Assembly: GCA_005779435.1 (NCBI GenBank)
Contig: SXJH01000020.1
Span: 1-7,515, forward strand
Reading direction: 5' to 3'
DNA length: 7,515 nt
Source of the DNA: Nitrosomonas sp.
GTDB taxonomy: Bacteria; Pseudomonadota; Gammaproteobacteria; Burkholderiales; Nitrosomonadaceae
The notes under the pieces were generated by a model. It did not search any database. It was not told the origin of the DNA and saw only the letters and a program-made list of their open reading frames with translations. This document shows positions 6,072 through 7,515 of the stretch, one piece after another (the stretch's first letter is position 1; every line of letters begins with the position of its first letter). A program made the translations under genes and the position numbers.

Positions 6072-6098
6072 GCCGCCGGGTGTTATCGCACCGGCGGC
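6072..6098. repeat. Hairpin in the prmA-DUF3426 gap
   Basis: GCCGCCGG (6072-6079) pairs with CCGGCGGC (6091-6098) around an 11-base loop; a bulged G allows three further pairs. It begins just past the prmA stop on the reverse strand. There is no T-run after it in the direction of transcription, so it looks more like an intercistronic stem that attenuates or protects the message than a true terminator. Confidence 0.45.
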
Positions 6099-6104
6099 AT
6101 TATT

Positions 6105-7010
6105 TCATCTTTTGCTGCCGGTTAACAACACCCAGCCTTCTTGTTCGTCGGCGACTTCCATCTCGAACCAGCGTTGATAAACTTGCCTGACCTCTTCCGC
6201 TTGTTCTTGCAGAATGCCGGATAGCGCGATATGGCCTTGGGGGCGCACCGCTTGCGCGAGGATGGGTGCAAGAATCGTCAACGGATTTGCCAGAATGTTG
6301 GCAACGACGATATCCATTGCGGCATTGCATTCCTGCGACTGGTTCGTTGCGCTGAATACAAATTGCGCCGGGTCGCAATCGTTGCGCAGCGCGTTGTCCA
6401 GACTGGATTTGATCGCTTGCGGGTCGATATCGATGCCGCACGCATGGCTGGCGCCGAGTTTTAATGCCGCAATCGCCAGAATGCCGGAACCGCAACCGTA
6501 ATCCAGCACTTTGTCGCCGGGTTGCACGCGCCGATCCAGCCACTGCAAGCAAAGCTGCGTGGTCGGATGGCTGCCGGTACCGAAAGCCAAACCGGGATCG
6601 AGAATCAGATTGATCGCATCGGGATCGGGCAATCGATGCCAAGTGGGGACGATCCACAGCCGCGACGAGATTTGAATCGGATCGAATTGGGATTGCGTCA
6701 GGCGAACCCAGTCTTGTTCTTCGACATGCTCCACGCGGTATTGGGGAAGGCATTCAAGTTGCGCTATTTCCGCAGCGTGTTTCAGGATGGTTTCGATAGC
6801 CGCATCTTGGCCGAACATTGCGGAGACTTCGGCGTTTTGCCAGATTTCGCCGCCCGGTTCTCCGGGTTCGCCGAACAGCATTTGTTCGTCTTGCGTGTCG
6901 GCAGCGGCGTCGTGAATGTCGACCGATAGTGCGCCTTGTTCCATCAGCGCATCGCTCAATAATTCGGCATGTGCCGAATCGGTTTTAATGATTAGCGTGA
7001 TCCAAGCCAT
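6105..7010 (-). CDS. prmA: Ribosomal protein L11 methyltransferase
   Basis: SAM-dependent enzyme that methylates ribosomal protein L11 in the cytoplasm. With the ATG at 7010 the product has 301 residues (family about 290-300) and begins MAWITLIIKT, like the MPWIQL start of the E. coli protein; a longer frame from a TTG at 7043, one base off the accC stop, would add 11 residues unlike the family. An N-terminal L11-recognition domain (about 1-60) is followed by DPGLAFGTGSHPTT (138-151), the SAM-binding motif VLDYGCGSG (168-176), an acidic GIDIDP motif (192-197) and the NILANPL motif (238-244) characteristic of PrmA. It lies 33 bases after accC and 67 before the DUF3426 gene, a usual grouping. 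No odd feature. Confidence 0.95.
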   Translation of the reverse strand: MAWITLIIKTDSAHAELLSDALMEQGALSVDIHDAAADTQDEQMLFGEPGEPGGEIWQNAEVSAMFGQDAAIETILKHAAEIAQLECLPQYRVEHVEEQDWVRLTQSQFDPIQISSRLWIVPTWHRLPDPDAINLILDPGLAFGTGSHPTTQLCLQWLDRRVQPGDKVLDYGCGSGILAIAALKLGASHACGIDIDPQAIKSSLDNALRNDCDPAQFVFSATNQSQECNAAMDIVVANILANPLTILAPILAQAVRPQGHIALSGILQEQAEEVRQVYQRWFEMEVADEQEGWVLLTGSKR

Positions 7011-7043
7011 GCCGGTTACGGACAAAGATCGGCGAGCGGACAA

Positions 7044-7515
7044 TCACTCGGTTTTGTTGTGCAATGCAAGCTTCTGTTCCAAATAGTGGATCGAAGCGCC
7101 GCCCCGCAGGAACGTGGCATCGTTGAGCAAGTCGCGATGCAACGGGATATTGGTTTTGATGCCGGTGACCACCATTTCGGACAACGCGATGCGCATGCGT
7201 GCAATCGCCTGATCGCGCGTATCGCCGTAAGTGATGATTTTGCCGATCATCGAGTCGTAATACGGCGGAACCATGTAATTATGATAAACGTGCGAATCGA
7301 CGCGCACGCCGGGGCCGCCCGGTGCGTGGTATTGCGTGATGCGCCCGGCGGAAGGGGTGAGCTTGTAAGCGTCTTCCGCGTTGATACGGCATTCGATGGC
7401 GTGCCCTTTGAATACCACGTCTTTCTGATCGATGGGTAGCGCATGACCGGCGGCGACATTGATTTGCGCTTGCACCAGATCGATGCCGGTAATCGCTTCG
7501 GTGACCGGGTGTTCC
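7044..7515 (-). CDS. accC: Biotin carboxylase subunit of acetyl-CoA carboxylase, C-terminal part
   Basis: ATP-dependent carboxylation of biotin on AccB, the first half-reaction of acetyl-CoA carboxylase in fatty acid synthesis. The gene runs off the window end, so only 156 C-terminal residues are present, starting EHPVTEAITGIDLVQAQ, just after the catalytic ExNxR site. Clear family segments follow: VFKGHAIECRINAEDAYKL, HAPGGPGVRVDSHVY (containing the Arg equivalent to E. coli Arg338), VPPYYDSMIGKIITYG, GIKTNIPLH and the terminal GGASIHYLEQKLAL. The missing N-terminal part would lie beyond base 7515. It is first in the visible reverse-strand unit with prmA; accB is expected farther upstream. 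An internal GTG at 7475 is not the start. Confidence 0.96.
   Translation of the reverse strand, partial: EHPVTEAITGIDLVQAQINVAAGHALPIDQKDVVFKGHAIECRINAEDAYKLTPSAGRITQYHAPGGPGVRVDSHVYHNYMVPPYYDSMIGKIITYGDTRDQAIARMRIALSEMVVTGIKTNIPLHRDLLNDATFLRGGASIHYLEQKLALHNKTE

Noticed and set aside
7011..7043. An 11-residue N-terminal extension of PrmA from a TTG codon.
   Set aside because: The family starts at M-x-W-I; the extension is unlike it and begins one base from the accC stop.

Overview
The window looks like the chromosome of a betaproteobacterium, probably a Nitrosomonadales-type lineage. This is inferred from recognisable proteins and gene order (rplM-rpsI-argC-DUF6776 protein-bactofilin on the left, accC-prmA-DUF3426 protein on the right) and a moderate GC content, not from a marker gene tree.

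Layout. Bases 1-963 hold the rplM-rpsI ribosomal operon with a good sigma70-type promoter and a strong intrinsic terminator. Bases 1016-3250 hold a tightly spaced forward run: argC (arginine biosynthesis), a membrane-anchored coiled-coil DUF6776-type protein, and a bactofilin. Bases 3251-3416 are non-coding and carry a perfect TATAAT box. Bases 3417-4574 encode a 385-residue fusion of a TIR domain and a formylglycine-generating-enzyme-like (FGE-sulfatase/SUMF1) domain. Bases 4575-4726 are a gene-free convergent gap with two hairpins. The reverse-strand block that follows is, in transcription order, accC (3' part only, cut by the window end), prmA, a DUF3426 zinc-ribbon membrane protein and a 159-residue protein of unknown function.

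The most interesting element is the TIR-FGE gene. Its last ~34 codons (4461-4562) match, position for position, the usual form of the variable region of diversity-generating retroelement (DGR) target proteins with a C-type-lectin/FGE fold: an RGGSW start, an RSANR centre, and an LGFRIA end. The positions that are normally Asn in such regions are here a mix of Val, Asp, Ile, Phe and Asn, many in NNC codons as adenine-specific mutagenesis of AAC would give. The two catalytic cysteines of true FGE are absent (Asn and Leu in their place). An 8-bp GC-rich hairpin lies shortly after the gene. No reverse transcriptase, template repeat or Avd gene is in the window, so if this is a DGR target its machinery lies elsewhere or has been lost. 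The picture suggested is a diversifiable ligand-binding module joined to a TIR effector, placed with a small gene of unknown function between two blocks of housekeeping genes.
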